Shown: piece by piece, positions 53,929-63,954 of the stretch
Numbering within the stretch: position 1 is the stretch's first letter
Layout: every line of letters begins with the position of its first letter
Assembly: GCA_949987705.1 (NCBI GenBank)
Contig: OX465283.1
Coordinates: 78,811,720-78,875,719 of the forward strand
Direction of reading: 5' to 3'
DNA: 64,000 bases
Origin: Thereva unica
Lineage: Eukaryota > Arthropoda > Insecta > Diptera > Therevidae
The notes under the pieces: generated by a model
Told to the model about the DNA's origin: nothing
Seen by the model: the letters and a program-made list of their open reading frames with translations, nothing else
The model's database searches: none
Made by a program: the position numbers and the translations under genes

Positions 53929-56883
53929 TTAAGGGCGGTAATATCTGTTCATCTCATCACGGCTTTTTTGCAGCTGGGACACATGTATTGATCTTACATG
54001 AGCGGCATAAGCGGAGAGATCCTTGGTAACTTGATGAGGATTGATTTGAAAATGCTCAAGGTACCTAGTGTACAATTCGAGCAGGGCAGTATGATCCGTA
54101 GGAAGACCTTCCTGTTGGAGCGCGACACTGAGGCTGGTCCTGGTTTTACCATATATACAGGTAGAGTCAGGTTTGTTATGCATGTACGCTAGAAACAGCC
54201 TTACGTTGTCAAAGACCTTCCCTTCTCTAAACCGAGATAACAAATATCGACTATCGGATGAGTCGGCTGAAATCAAGGTATTTTTTACAACCGGGGGTTG
54301 TAACGGGTTTAAGAAAGGAGGTTTCAAGGGATGTTGTTGGCGCGGCTTACAGAAGAATCAACTGATTTCTGTGTGTCATTAGGAACCTCATTAATGTCAG
54401 CATAGGAACGACCTCCGACAATGATGTGGCTTCGAGAAAAGTTAGAGTAGGGATTGTGAATTTTAGTTGTTGTTGTTGCGCTTGGAACTGAGTTAGACGC
54501 AGTTGGAATGGTGTTAGTATTGGTTCTATTGCAATTGGTTATATTATTATTATTATTAGTATTATTAGTAGTATTATTATTATTCGAGTTAATGTTACTG
54601 TAAATATAAGGGGATGTTGCATGCTTTGTTATAGTGTTAATATTAATCCTAGTTTTAACTACCTTAAATTTATTACTTAATCTATCATTCCAGCGGCGGA
54701 GCGTTAAAGCATTCCATTTGAAAACGTCCGAGGGAGAGTTGAGAAATAGCCATTCATATTTAGTGGCCATTGTTATTTTGAAGCTCCGTAAGTTGTCCTT
54801 ATTGTTTATTTGCGAGACGAGTTCACAGCCAAGGAGTTTAATAGAGAACTCGGTCTGGAACATATTCCTAACCCAAGACGGATTCGCTTGGAACGGTGCG
54901 CCGTTGAGGAGGTAAGCTGATCTCTGATTGGGAGGTACCATGGTGTTAGGAGTGTTAATTACAATACTCCGCCTCGATTTATTATGTTGCAGTTTCGGCT
55001 CATTTTTCGGCTTGACATTCACGGTGTTTTTCGCACTTAACTTTTTCAGCCTGCTATTCCATTCGTCCAATGACCACGTTGTACCAAATTTACTAATGTT
55101 TTGTTCGGGAAGATACAGAGGTGGTAAAGAATGAGATGGCTTCGATGAAACCGATAAGGTTTGTGTGTGGAGATTGGGTGCACCGAGGGCGAAATTATCC
55201 GTAAAGCTGCAGTCGGTGGTAATTGTGGTAGTATCCTTGGGTAGTTGATCTCGTACCAGTTCATCCGAGAGTGGAATTGCTTCCTTATCCCAAATAGGAT
55301 TTTCGATGGGCCTATTATGAGTTGAGGAGTGGGCGAACAAAACGGCACATGTCCATGGTTGGCCGTTTTAAGTTTTTTGACGGAATCGTGTTCATTACAC
55401 TAAACTGCAACTAATTTCTATTTCAGACACTTCAAAAATCACTTTCATGTAATATTTTTTTGTTAGCAAAGTAACGGTTTCCCTGCAGAAAGGCACATGT
55501 CCTACGAATATTCATATTTTTTAACCATTCGTTAATGTGGATTTTCAAAAGGGCACGTATTTCATACAAAAAAGTTTTTAATCAACAATGGAAGTTCATT
55601 GCACCTCACCTGGGGCTCTAATTACATCGATTTGTATGTGCATCATAAACTGCACTAAAATGCACTAAAATCTACCTCACTTTTGCCTCCCACGGCCCAA
55701 AACAAGCCGTGGGGCACTATGACCCCTTAAAATTTGCGTAACAGACCCTACTATTAGGAAAAAATACCAGAAAAATCACCCCTTGCCTCTAAGGGGGCCA
55801 GGGAGCTCCCTAAAAGGCTAAAAACAAAAAAACATGTCCAGTTGGGTTCCTGCAAAAGGGCACATGTCCATTCAAGGGTTTGACAAAACGGTACATGTCC
55901 AGTTCTGTCCCCGCAAAAGGGCACATGTCCATTTTTGTTTTAATTTTTTCTCTTAAAGTATTAAACATATTTAAAAAACTTTTTTTCCGTCTGAATGAGT
56001 TCAAATAGTAGCACAACCTACCATACTCATAAATAGTTAATGTGATCAGTTCAGAGGCAGAAACAGTTTTTTGCGATTTCTGAACAATTTGCAAAACTGG
56101 ACATGTGCCGTTTTGTTCGCCCACTCCTCAGTTGATGTTTTAATTTCGACAACCAGGGATTTTAAACTATCTAGCTCAGATTCGACATAATTAAACTGGT
56201 TTCTTAAATGGTTATTAAGCTGTAACATTTTGTCATCGAATAATGAAAGCTTGTCGAGGCAATCTGAAGCTACACGAAGTATTTTGCTGTAGTCGTGATC
56301 GCAGGAGCTACCTTCTGAGTTTTTTTCATTAAGTTTTTTATGGATGTTTTTATAGAATGGCTCTCCAGCCTTACAATATTTTTTAACTCATCCATTAATT
56401 CATTTTTAGTTGCAGCGTTATCCGCCGGGGTGGATAAGTTGTCAAACTTCAACTTAACCGATTCATAATTTTTTAAGTAATTCCGACAATTGTTGTCAAT
56501 GCGATCTATGGCGCATGAAAGCTCGTCGATGTTTTCCAGCAAGAGTTGTGATTTTTTTTCTGCATTATTGGCTTTGACTTTGTAAGCTTCAAAATCTTCT
56601 TTCATGTTATTGACAGCTTCAGTCAAGCTCATTACGTTGCTGTTATTAGATTTAATTGCCAATAACAAATGCGGAAGATTAATGGACTTACACTCAGGGC
56701 AAAAAAACTTGAAAGCTTTTTAATTTCTTTAATATATCGGGTGGTAGTGCGTGTAAGTCCGATGCATGATATATGAAAAAAGTTATCGCAAATTTCGTTA
56801 CATGCAATCCATTCGCCTTCGTCAGCAGAAGCAGCATCGGCTGCATAACAAGTCGCACTCATGCATTTATACATATTGAGCAA
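53929..56883 (-). pseudogene. LINE ORF1 with PHD-like finger and coiled coil, broken
   Basis: Starting at 56883: MLNMYKCMSATCYAAD, then EGEWIACNEICDNFFHISC and, after a one-base frameshift in a T-run near 56690, FCPECKSINLP. Together these give a PHD-like Cys/His pattern. A coiled-coil stretch follows (TEAVNNMKEDFEAYKVKANN... to about 56150). A MITE (55325-56129) interrupts the frame at KTST. Then come HNRPIENPIWDKEAIPLSDE, WNSRLKKLSAKNTVNVKPK, an RNA-binding-like central part and an Asn/Thr-rich low-complexity stretch (54540-54620). A second frameshift near 54330 separates the C-terminal 130 residues (53929-54327). ORF1 would be about 800 aa. It is dead in this copy although ORF2 is intact. 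Confidence 0.75.
55325..56129. mobile_element. MITE with perfect 32-bp TIR in LINE ORF1
   Basis: GAGGAGTGGGCGAACAAAAC followed by GGCACATGTCCA is perfectly inverted at the right end (56098-56129). AGTT flanks both sides (55321-55324 and 56130-56133). Removing the insert with one AGTT restores the ORF1 frame. The 16-bp terminal motif core (GGCACATGTCC with an AAAA- or AAAC-type prefix) recurs internally about five times (55494, 55856, 55890 variant, 55918 and others). The element has 805 bp and no ORF. Superfamily unknown. Confidence 0.88.
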
Positions 56884-57128
56884 TTACTTAATATTTTGGG
56901 TCCAAAGTCCAATTAATTATGACACGAAAGTCAGTTAAATATGCATGAAATAGCACAGATCCTGAAGGAAAACACTATAGTCACTTGACACTGGCACAGA
57001 GTGGAAAACCGGGTATTTGTTTATATAGGGGTTTGAATTATAAATTGCACAGAAACAATAACAGAAACAGACCAAAAAGTGAAAACTGCGGGGAGCGCGT
57101 CTACTCACGTTGACGGTTAACGGTTAAT

Positions 57129-59185
57129 TAGTTGCCTGTGGAACCGTTCAACCATCCCGTTTGCTTGCGGGTGGTAGGCGGTGGTCCGGATTCGATGAGT
57201 GCCGAGTAATTTGGCAACTTCATTGAACAGTTTCGATTCGAACTGCGTACCTTGATCTGTTGTGATCTCGAGTGGTACGCCGAATCGTGGGACAAATTCA
57301 GTGACGAATTTCTTTGTCACTGTTGAAGCTGAGATATCCCGAATTGGGTATGCTTCAGGCCATCGCGTGAATCTATTGACTATCGTTAAGATATAAGAGT
57401 ATCCACGAGATGGGGGTAGGGGTCCCACTATATCCATATGAATATGGTCAAATCTATTATTTGGAAGCTTGAAAGCTTCAAATGGAGATTTGGTATGTCG
57501 TGAAACTTTGGACTTTTGGCAACCTAGGCATGATCGAGACCACTCATTGCAGTCTTTATTGATCGATGGCCAGAAGTATTTCTTGGTAACGGCTCGTCTT
57601 GTAGCACGAATACCAGGATGAGAGAGACTATGTTCGGAGTTGAACGCTAGTCTACGTAGAGAATTGGGTATGTAAGGCCTCGGAATGCCTATACTATTTT
57701 CACACCACACCTGATGGGCGGTAAATGGTATTGGTGTGAGGACTAGTTTTACCCGTGAGCCGTTGCTGGGGTGCTCTTGTAGAGACTTCAACTCTGTGTC
57801 ACCTTGTTGAGCCTGAGCCAGTGTAGGCAGGTCAAAGGTTACCGAGTCGACGTTGTCGGTTGCTAGTGAGCGCGACAAGTAGTCGGCGACAACGTTTTGT
57901 TTACCTGACACATGTCTGATGTCTGTGGTAAACTGAGAGATTAGACCCAAATGTCTGGTCTGTCGAGGGGATCGTTCGGTCTTTGTGTGAAGGGCGCGAA
58001 CCAGTGGTTTGTGATCAGTATAGACCACGAAATTGCGTCCTTCAACGAAGTAACGGAAGTGTTTGATCGCTGCATAGATTGCGAGAAGTTCGCGATCGAA
58101 TGCAGAGTACTTCCGTTCTGTTGGTGACAGCTTTTTGGAATAAAAAGCTAGTGGTTGCCACCGATGACCGTTGAATTGTTCCAAAACGCCTCCGATTGCA
58201 TAATCAGAGGCGTCAGTCGTAAGACTGTATTTTGCATCCTCGATAGGATGGTTCAGCAGAGTTGCTTCAGCCATCGAGGTTTTCACCTTGAGGAATGCCG
58301 CCTGACATTCTGCTGGCCAGTTAAAAACTTTATTGGCACGTGAGCGGTTGAGAAGGTCTCTCAAATGCTCGTTTATCGGCACAAACTGTTCAGCCAATTT
58401 TGGGATAAATCGGTGATAAAAATTCACCATTCCCAAAAACTTCTGGATCGATTTGACAGAAGTTGGAGGTGCGAGATCAACGATAGCCTGAACCCGATCG
58501 GAGGATGGAAGTATTCCATCCTTTGTGATGCGGTGGCTTAGAAACTTAATCTCTGTTGCACCAAAAACGCATTTCTCTAGCTTAATGGTTAAACCGAAGC
58601 TATCGAGGCGTTTAAAGAGCTCTTCGAGGTGAACGATATGCTCATCCTCGGTTTTACTGGCGATAAGTATATCGTCCAAGTATACATAAACGAAGTCGAG
58701 ATCTCTCGTAACTTCATTTATGAACCTTTGAAAGGTTTGGGCTGCATTTCGTAAGCCGAATGGCATACGTGTAAACTCATATAGGCCGAATGGCGTAATG
58801 AGTGCAGTCTTATGCACGTCTTCTGGGGCGATTGGTATGTGATGGTATGCACGTATCAAGTCAACCTTCGAAAAAATTGTGCAGCCGTGAAGATTCACGG
58901 AGAAATTCTGTATATGCGGGATCGGGTATCTATCCGGCACAGTGACAGCGTTAAGGCGACGGTAGTCGCCGCATGGCCTCCAATCATGTGAGTCCCGTTT
59001 AGGGACCAGATGAAGCGGAGATGCTGCGGGGGACGACGAAGGTCGACAAATCCCCAATTGGACCATATGGTCGAACTCTAACTTTGCCACCTTCAGTTTC
59101 TCCGGATGGAGCCGCCGAGCGGTGACAAATGGTAATTGCCCTTTAGTTACAATGTGGTTGTTCAATCTTATAAAAGGTCCTAAAA
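57129..59185 (-). pseudogene. Gypsy Pol: RT, RNase H and most of integrase (split part 2)
   Basis: RT starts near [18 protein letters not shown]. Then [53 protein letters not shown] and catalytic [10 protein letters not shown] are present. RNase H follows with [34 protein letters not shown] and TDHKPL. Integrase: [39 protein letters not shown] and [13 protein letters not shown], where the LINE interrupts it at 57129. The frame is open for 694 residues. Gag and protease are missing to the right: at 59180 the sequence abruptly changes to the small-intron region. Thus the copy is split and lacks its 5' half. Confidence 0.9.
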
Positions 59186-59490
59186 TTATAAATATTAGCA
59201 TGAATCAAACAGATATTTCCAAACATACTTACCTTACAATAATTCCCGTGTCCCGCCAACCAAGGATAAACCGCCGGCAGTATCCATCCTAAAAATAAAA
59301 ACAAATCACCACAAAGAAATAATTCTTATAGAAAAATACTAACCTGACAACACCAAGAAAGACCAAATCCAGCGCTCCACCGCAACATAACGCCTAGACT
59401 CCCATTAAAACCCTAAAAAGAAAAAATAATAATTAAATTAAAAGATATATAAAAATAATTACAAAAACTTACCGAGCCGACAGAATTGAC
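59180..59490 (-). other. Cluster of three tiny GT-AG introns with short exons
   Basis: On the minus strand three intron-like units follow each other: 59472-59413 (GTAAGT...TTTTTAG, 60 nt), 59343-59289 (GTTAGT...TTTTTAG, 55 nt) and 59232-59180 (GTAAGT...ATTTTAG, 53 nt). They are AT-rich, with GC-richer putative exons of 69 nt (59412-59344) and 56 nt (59288-59233). The last 3' splice site is exactly where the gypsy RT fragment begins, but joining would put a stop in the gypsy frame. The exon sequence matches no family I know. It may be a remnant of a spliced gene cut by the BEL-like element on its right. Confidence 0.45.
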
Positions 59491-59518
59491 AGCCAATTGT
59501 CAACACTGACGCACACAT

Positions 59519-59616
59519 AGGAAACACGATCCACAACAAGTTCTGAAGCTCCCCACCAAGCTCCGCTAAGGAAACACGATCCACAACAAGTTCTAAAGCT
59601 CCCCACCAGGTTCCAC
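59519..59616. repeat. Tandem duplication, 2 x 49 bp
   Basis: GGAAACACGATCCACAACAAG...CTCCCCACCA appears twice in a row with a few differences (for example CTGAAGCT versus CTAAAGCT). It lies near the start of the presumed LTR, a place where BEL-type promoters often carry repeats. Confidence 0.85.
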
Positions 59617-59728
59617 TTTCGCAGTACAGTGGAGCAAATAAATATCAGAGCGCGTTGCCCAAAAGCTTCAGATCACTCTTGATCTTCTATACGAATTTGA
59701 GGTAGAAATCGAAGCGATCTCAACTCGG

Positions 59729-59870
59729 TCACATTAGTCGTTTTGAAGCTAATGTGAATTTCTTATTATATTAGCTGTACTGGGCTAATATAAATTCTAA
59801 ATTTTTTATATTAGCTGTATTGGGCTAATATAAATTCTTGGTTGCATTAGTTGCCCTGAAGCTAATGCAA
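59729..59870 (+). promoter_or_regulatory. Four tandem hairpins with about 38-nt period
   Basis: Hairpins lie at 59729-59757 (TCACATTAG/CTAATGTGA), 59766-59793 (TTATATTAGC/GCTAATATAA), 59805-59834 (TTTATATTAGC/GCTAATATAAA) and 59842-59870 (TTGCATTAG/CTAATGCAA). Stems have 9-11 bp and loops 8-11 nt. Stem bases differ between units but always in complementary pairs. Outer units share loops ending TGAAG, inner units TGTAYTGG. They would lie in the LTR/leader RNA upstream of gag. Confidence 0.75.
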
Positions 59871-60375
59871 ATATCTTTATTAAACGCAATTTAACTTTCA
59901 GCAAAGTTCCGCACCACCATTGTCAGGGAGATCTACCATCGTGACCACGCAAGGCTCTAGGAGTACCAAATACGCAGAGAAAGCTTGTTACCAACAAAGG
60001 TTCTACAGTCGAGACCATCCAAACTGAGAGGAAAACTTCGGAGCAGGAGAAAAGTTGTGTATAAAGGTTGTACAATTAAAGATCAAAAAATTGGATTAAA
60101 ACAATAAATTTTAGTTAATAAGCATATTATAATAATTGAAATAAATTGTTAAGTATTGAGTGAACCTTGCAGTCTTTTTCTCTAACGTCGCATTTATTCA
60201 CTGAGTTTATCATAAAGAGGCTATCGGAGCCCTAAACATTTGGTCCTTCGAGCCGGATATAGTCAAGATTCCGGTATAATAAATATACTCAGTGATTTTA
60301 ATGTGACTTAGAGAACTGCCTGCATCGTCAAGGTCTTAATCAGAGTTTATTGTCGAACTATCGCTGAATCCAATC

Positions 60376-63300
60376 ATGGATAAACTTATAAAAAAGCAAG
60401 AAATATTAGTCGAGGATCTACAAAACTCCCTCAGAAATTACGGAAAGGACTCGAAAACACGGAAGACGACCCAGTATCTTAAAAGGCGTCTTGCTCGCGT
60501 GAATTCGTTATGGGAACAAATTTCAATTAATCATTCCACCTTAGTAGATGCGGCCGCAGAGGAAAAACCCATCGAAGCCGTAGCTGACTATATATCAGGA
60601 CCAACCTTCATGGAAACAGAGGAAGTCTACCTGCTTCACGTGGGTGAATTGGAAGACCTGATATCATCAGCAGAAACTTCGAAAACCAGCCCTCCTATCC
60701 AAAACTGTGCTCCATCGGGTTCCCCTGGATCAAACGCAAATATTGATCCCGGAGAAAATAATTCGCTAAAGCTCCCTCGCATTTCATTACCAAGCTTTTC
60801 CGGAAACTATGCCGAGTGGACGTCATTCCACGATCTTTTTGTAGCCCTCATACATAATAAGAGAAATTTATCTAATGCCGAAAAACTGCATTACTTGAAG
60901 GCAAGTACCCATGGTGAGGCTGCGCGACTCATTCAAGGCTTCGCAATCACCGACCTCAATTACGAGACAGCTTGGAATATTTTGAAGGAACGGTTTGACA
61001 ATAAAAGAATGTTAGTACACGTTCAACTCGATAAATTGTTTAACCAGGCCCAAGCTAGCGAAAACGCCGATTCAGTTAAAAAATTACTCGACACTACTAC
61101 AGAAAGTGTCCAAAATCTACAAAATCTAGATGTACAAGATATCTTTGATCTAATGTTAATTTATATCGTGACTAGGAAATTGCCTAGAGACTCCTTGCAG
61201 CTCTGGGAACAACAAATCGCCAGTGATAATAAGCTACCTTCTTTCGACACTCTAAAGCAATTCCTAGAAACTCGCTTTCGTACGCTGGAGGCTATCGATT
61301 CAGCAAAATCAAAACCAACTAAAAGCATCCAGCAAAGCAAATCTATTTCCAGAATTCAGTCATTCGTCGTTAATCAGACTTCTACATGTGCGCATTGCGG
61401 AACGGACCATTCATTGAAGAATTGTCCACAGTTCATCGCGCTTCCTTTCACCGAAAGGAACGTCATCGTGCGAAATAGTGGTCTATGTATTAACTGCCTA
61501 GGACGCGGACATCGTGCTTCAGCCTGTCCTAGTAAACATACCTGCATCCATTGCAAGAAACGGCATCATTCGCTTCTCCATGTTAATCCCACTAAACCAG
61601 AGGCAAGTCCAATCCACACGACTCCACATGCGCGAGACATCGCTAGTACAACTCAAACGTCTGTCCCGCAAGTCCAGGTAAACGCATTGCATTCGTCATC
61701 CCATAGAGAAGTCCTTCTCTATACAGCCCTCCTAACATTGCAAGGAACGCATGGTATACAGCGAACCTTCAGAGCACTCCTTGACCCAGGATCACAGTCA
61801 TCATTTATAACTGAATACGCCGTTCAAACATTAGCGTTGCCTAAAAGGCGTATCACCGCACCAATATTGGGAGTAGGACAAGCCGAAGTGGGGACAGCTG
61901 AGACCATGGTGGAATCAGTTCTAGTGATTCCATCACACAACTATACGATAGATGTAACAGCGCTAGTGTTCAAGAATTTAACCAATCCATTGCCATCTCA
62001 ACCTATCACGTCAACCCAGTGGAATCATGTACAAGGACTCAAGCTGGCTGATCCTACATTTAATCTTCCAGGCCGCATCGACGTCATTCTTGGTGCAGAT
62101 ATTTATGGATCACTCCTCCTACCCGACATTCGCAGAGGTCTGAAAGGTCAACCTACCGCGCAAAATATGATCCTTGGCTGGATATTAAGTGGAGAAGCAT
62201 CTAAAGAAGACAGCAACTCGACCCCGATCAACTCTTTTACATCAATATTGTCTTTAACCAGTTTCAGTCAACAAACCCAGAAATTTCAACGTGTTGAAGA
62301 AGTCCCCACAACAGCAGAACTCAGACGTGAACAACAGGGCATTCCAGTCACGGACAGTCCGTCCAACATCGAAAATCGGCTAATGTCTACACACAAGCCA
62401 GGATTTAGTCAGCAATTAGTTCGCCAGAAGCATATCGAGGCTGCTCCTGTTCATCCTCAATCAAAACTCTACTCAACACCAAAGAATAGTCCCACGCAGA
62501 ATTCAACGCCCACAACGGAAACCAGTGCAAAGAATCCGCTCCGTAAGCCAAAACCTATTCGTACACCTCTCAGTAGCGGAATCCTAAGAAAGCCAAAGTG
62601 TTTGCCAGATTTAGTGTCACCAGTGGTCAGCAAAGTTTCGTCTAGTACTAAACCCCCCGGTAACAGCATCAACAACAACAGCAGCAAGGTTGTCAGCAGG
62701 AACTTCGCCACTACTAAAGGAACTCCGAAAGCCTCTCCGATTCTGAAGAGACCCTCATCACATCGCAGTCTCAACTCCGTAGCAGTCTCTCGCAAAACGC
62801 TAGGCACTTCGGGATCAAAAAACCCTCCAGCCGCAGGACAGCCAATCACATCTGGGCATCATTCGCCACTGAAATCTTCTACATCGGTATCAAGACTGGA
62901 TGGAATCAGCTTAAAGACGAAGGCAAGAACAAACAGATCCAAAGATAAATCGAACCAAAATTGTAAATCGTCCAAACATAAATCCGATCGGGGCTCGAAG
63001 GAGCGCATCACGGACAGGGTCTTGGATTCTATTGCAGTACGAAAACCTAGGAAGAAAAACACTCTAATCGACCAACGAGATGTAACTTACCACCCAGCGG
63101 CTGAAAGGAATTTAACCGAGATTAACCTTTATCCACAAAGAGATGCAACGAAGCAGCAGCAGCAACAGTCTATGATGCAAGAACTACAAACTCACTCAGA
63201 ACGATTAACACTAGTAAATATGTCCCTTGAAGCCCATATCGTTGAGTTATCAAAATCCCATTCAGAGATGTCACAACTACGCGACAATCCCCTTTTTTCG

Positions 63301-63954
63301 GCCAATGAGGAACACCAACAGGACTCTCAACGGCTGCATAGCTCAGCATCAGCATCAAAAACGCTTCCAACTAATCATGAAGCTGATGGAACTCCATGCG
63401 TTACTCCGGATTGGAATAAACATTCATCAAGTATTGAAATATCTGTCGCCTGTCTGCAGGACAAATCGATTGAAAAACCCCACTATTCGACAACCCGTCA
63501 AGGACCGGCCGATCTCCAATCGCAACTTACTGAACTTCACTCAGACAATGAACGTCTTTTAAAGAAGAAAGATGTACATTTTCAATCATTATGTCGTCCA
63601 ACTGAGAAACTCGAAGACTCTCGCCCTCAAATAGGTACACTACAAGAGTTACCATTTCGGAAATCTAGCCAAACTATCGATACTGGAACAACGGAACGTG
63701 AACGAAAACTTTTAAATATACTAAAAAACGCGCAGAAAGAACATCAAAGTCTACTCATTAAGCAAGAAGAACTGAACTCAGAACTAAATGAACTCCGCCA
63801 AGCCTTAGAGAAGTCGACCCATGAAATCGCAAGACTCCGTGAACGAACTATCTTTCTAAACTCGACCACTGATGCCGTTAATGTAGAACGGAAGCAGATC
63901 GAGTCTCAGCTAATACAAGCCAAGTACAAAGTCTCAAGAAATAACGCAAAGTAA
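60376..63954 (+). CDS. BEL/Pao Gag-protease fused to an unfamiliar coiled-coil region
   Basis: One unbroken frame of 1192 aa. Residues 1-330 are Gag of the BEL/Pao (DUF1759) type: LPRISLPSFSGNYAEWTSFH, AEKLHYLKASTHGEAARLI and AWNILKERFDNKR. Three CCHC-like zinc knuckles follow (CAHCGTDHSLKNC, CINCLGRGHRASAC, CIHCKKRHHSLLH). The aspartic protease (DUF1758-like) is near 450-600: ALLDPGSQSSFI, with DPG where retroviral proteases have DTG or DSG, and VILGADIYGSLLL. Pao RT would begin after RVEEVPTT (about residue 645). Instead comes a Ser/Lys/Pro-rich basic part (about 650-880), a Gln run (KQQQQQSMMQ) and a C-terminal coiled coil (KNAQKEHQSLLIKQEELNSE, LRQALEKSTHEIARLRER), ending in a stop. RT, RNase H and integrase are absent. 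The fused part is not recognised; it may be captured host coding sequence. Confidence 0.85.
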   Translation: MDKLIKKQEILVEDLQNSLRNYGKDSKTRKTTQYLKRRLARVNSLWEQISINHSTLVDAAAEEKPIEAVADYISGPTFMETEEVYLLHVGELEDLISSAETSKTSPPIQNCAPSGSPGSNANIDPGENNSLKLPRISLPSFSGNYAEWTSFHDLFVALIHNKRNLSNAEKLHYLKASTHGEAARLIQGFAITDLNYETAWNILKERFDNKRMLVHVQLDKLFNQAQASENADSVKKLLDTTTESVQNLQNLDVQDIFDLMLIYIVTRKLPRDSLQLWEQQIASDNKLPSFDTLKQFLETRFRTLEAIDSAKSKPTKSIQQSKSISRIQSFVVNQTSTCAHCGTDHSLKNCPQFIALPFTERNVIVRNSGLCINCLGRGHRASACPSKHTCIHCKKRHHSLLHVNPTKPEASPIHTTPHARDIASTTQTSVPQVQVNALHSSSHREVLLYTALLTLQGTHGIQRTFRALLDPGSQSSFITEYAVQTLALPKRRITAPILGVGQAEVGTAETMVESVLVIPSHNYTIDVTALVFKNLTNPLPSQPITSTQWNHVQGLKLADPTFNLPGRIDVILGADIYGSLLLPDIRRGLKGQPTAQNMILGWILSGEASKEDSNSTPINSFTSILSLTSFSQQTQKFQRVEEVPTTAELRREQQGIPVTDSPSNIENRLMSTHKPGFSQQLVRQKHIEAAPVHPQSKLYSTPKNSPTQNSTPTTETSAKNPLRKPKPIRTPLSSGILRKPKCLPDLVSPVVSKVSSSTKPPGNSINNNSSKVVSRNFATTKGTPKASPILKRPSSHRSLNSVAVSRKTLGTSGSKNPPAAGQPITSGHHSPLKSSTSVSRLDGISLKTKARTNRSKDKSNQNCKSSKHKSDRGSKERITDRVLDSIAVRKPRKKNTLIDQRDVTYHPAAERNLTEINLYPQRDATKQQQQQSMMQELQTHSERLTLVNMSLEAHIVELSKSHSEMSQLRDNPLFSANEEHQQDSQRLHSSASASKTLPTNHEADGTPCVTPDWNKHSSSIEISVACLQDKSIEKPHYSTTRQGPADLQSQLTELHSDNERLLKKKDVHFQSLCRPTEKLEDSRPQIGTLQELPFRKSSQTIDTGTTERERKLLNILKNAQKEHQSLLIKQEELNSELNELRQALEKSTHEIARLRERTIFLNSTTDAVNVERKQIESQLIQAKYKVSRNNAK

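Larger units (their letters stand above)
50848..57128 (-). mobile_element. CR1/Jockey-like LINE inserted in gypsy integrase
   Basis: From 57128 down: about 245 bp leader, ORF1 (56883-53929, interrupted by a MITE and two frameshifts), an intact ORF2 frame (to 51001), a short 3' UTR, and a tail of TAAA/AATA units (50847-50871, seen as TTTATTTATT on plus). The insertion point lies inside the integrase codons of an older gypsy element, so this LINE is the younger of the two. A PHD-like finger in ORF1 and the microsatellite tail fit CR1-related LINEs. Confidence 0.9.
59498..60238 (+). mobile_element. Probable 5' LTR of the BEL/Pao-like element
   Basis: A plausible LTR from TGTCAACACTG to CCCTAAACA, immediately followed by TTTGGTCCTTCGAGCCGG, a sequence that in BEL/Pao elements sits at the primer-binding site as I remember it. 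AATAAA motifs occur around 60104-60142. Inside are a 49-bp tandem duplication (59519-59567 and 59568-59616, GGAAACACGATCCACAACAA) and four hairpins (59729-59870). The downstream copy lies outside the window, so the exact borders are unproven. Confidence 0.5.

Noticed and set aside
62469..62849. 126-aa minus-strand frame with hydrophobic run
   Set aside because: Shadow of the Ser/Lys-rich part of the BEL fusion ORF; the Leu run mirrors Asn/Ser codons on the other strand.
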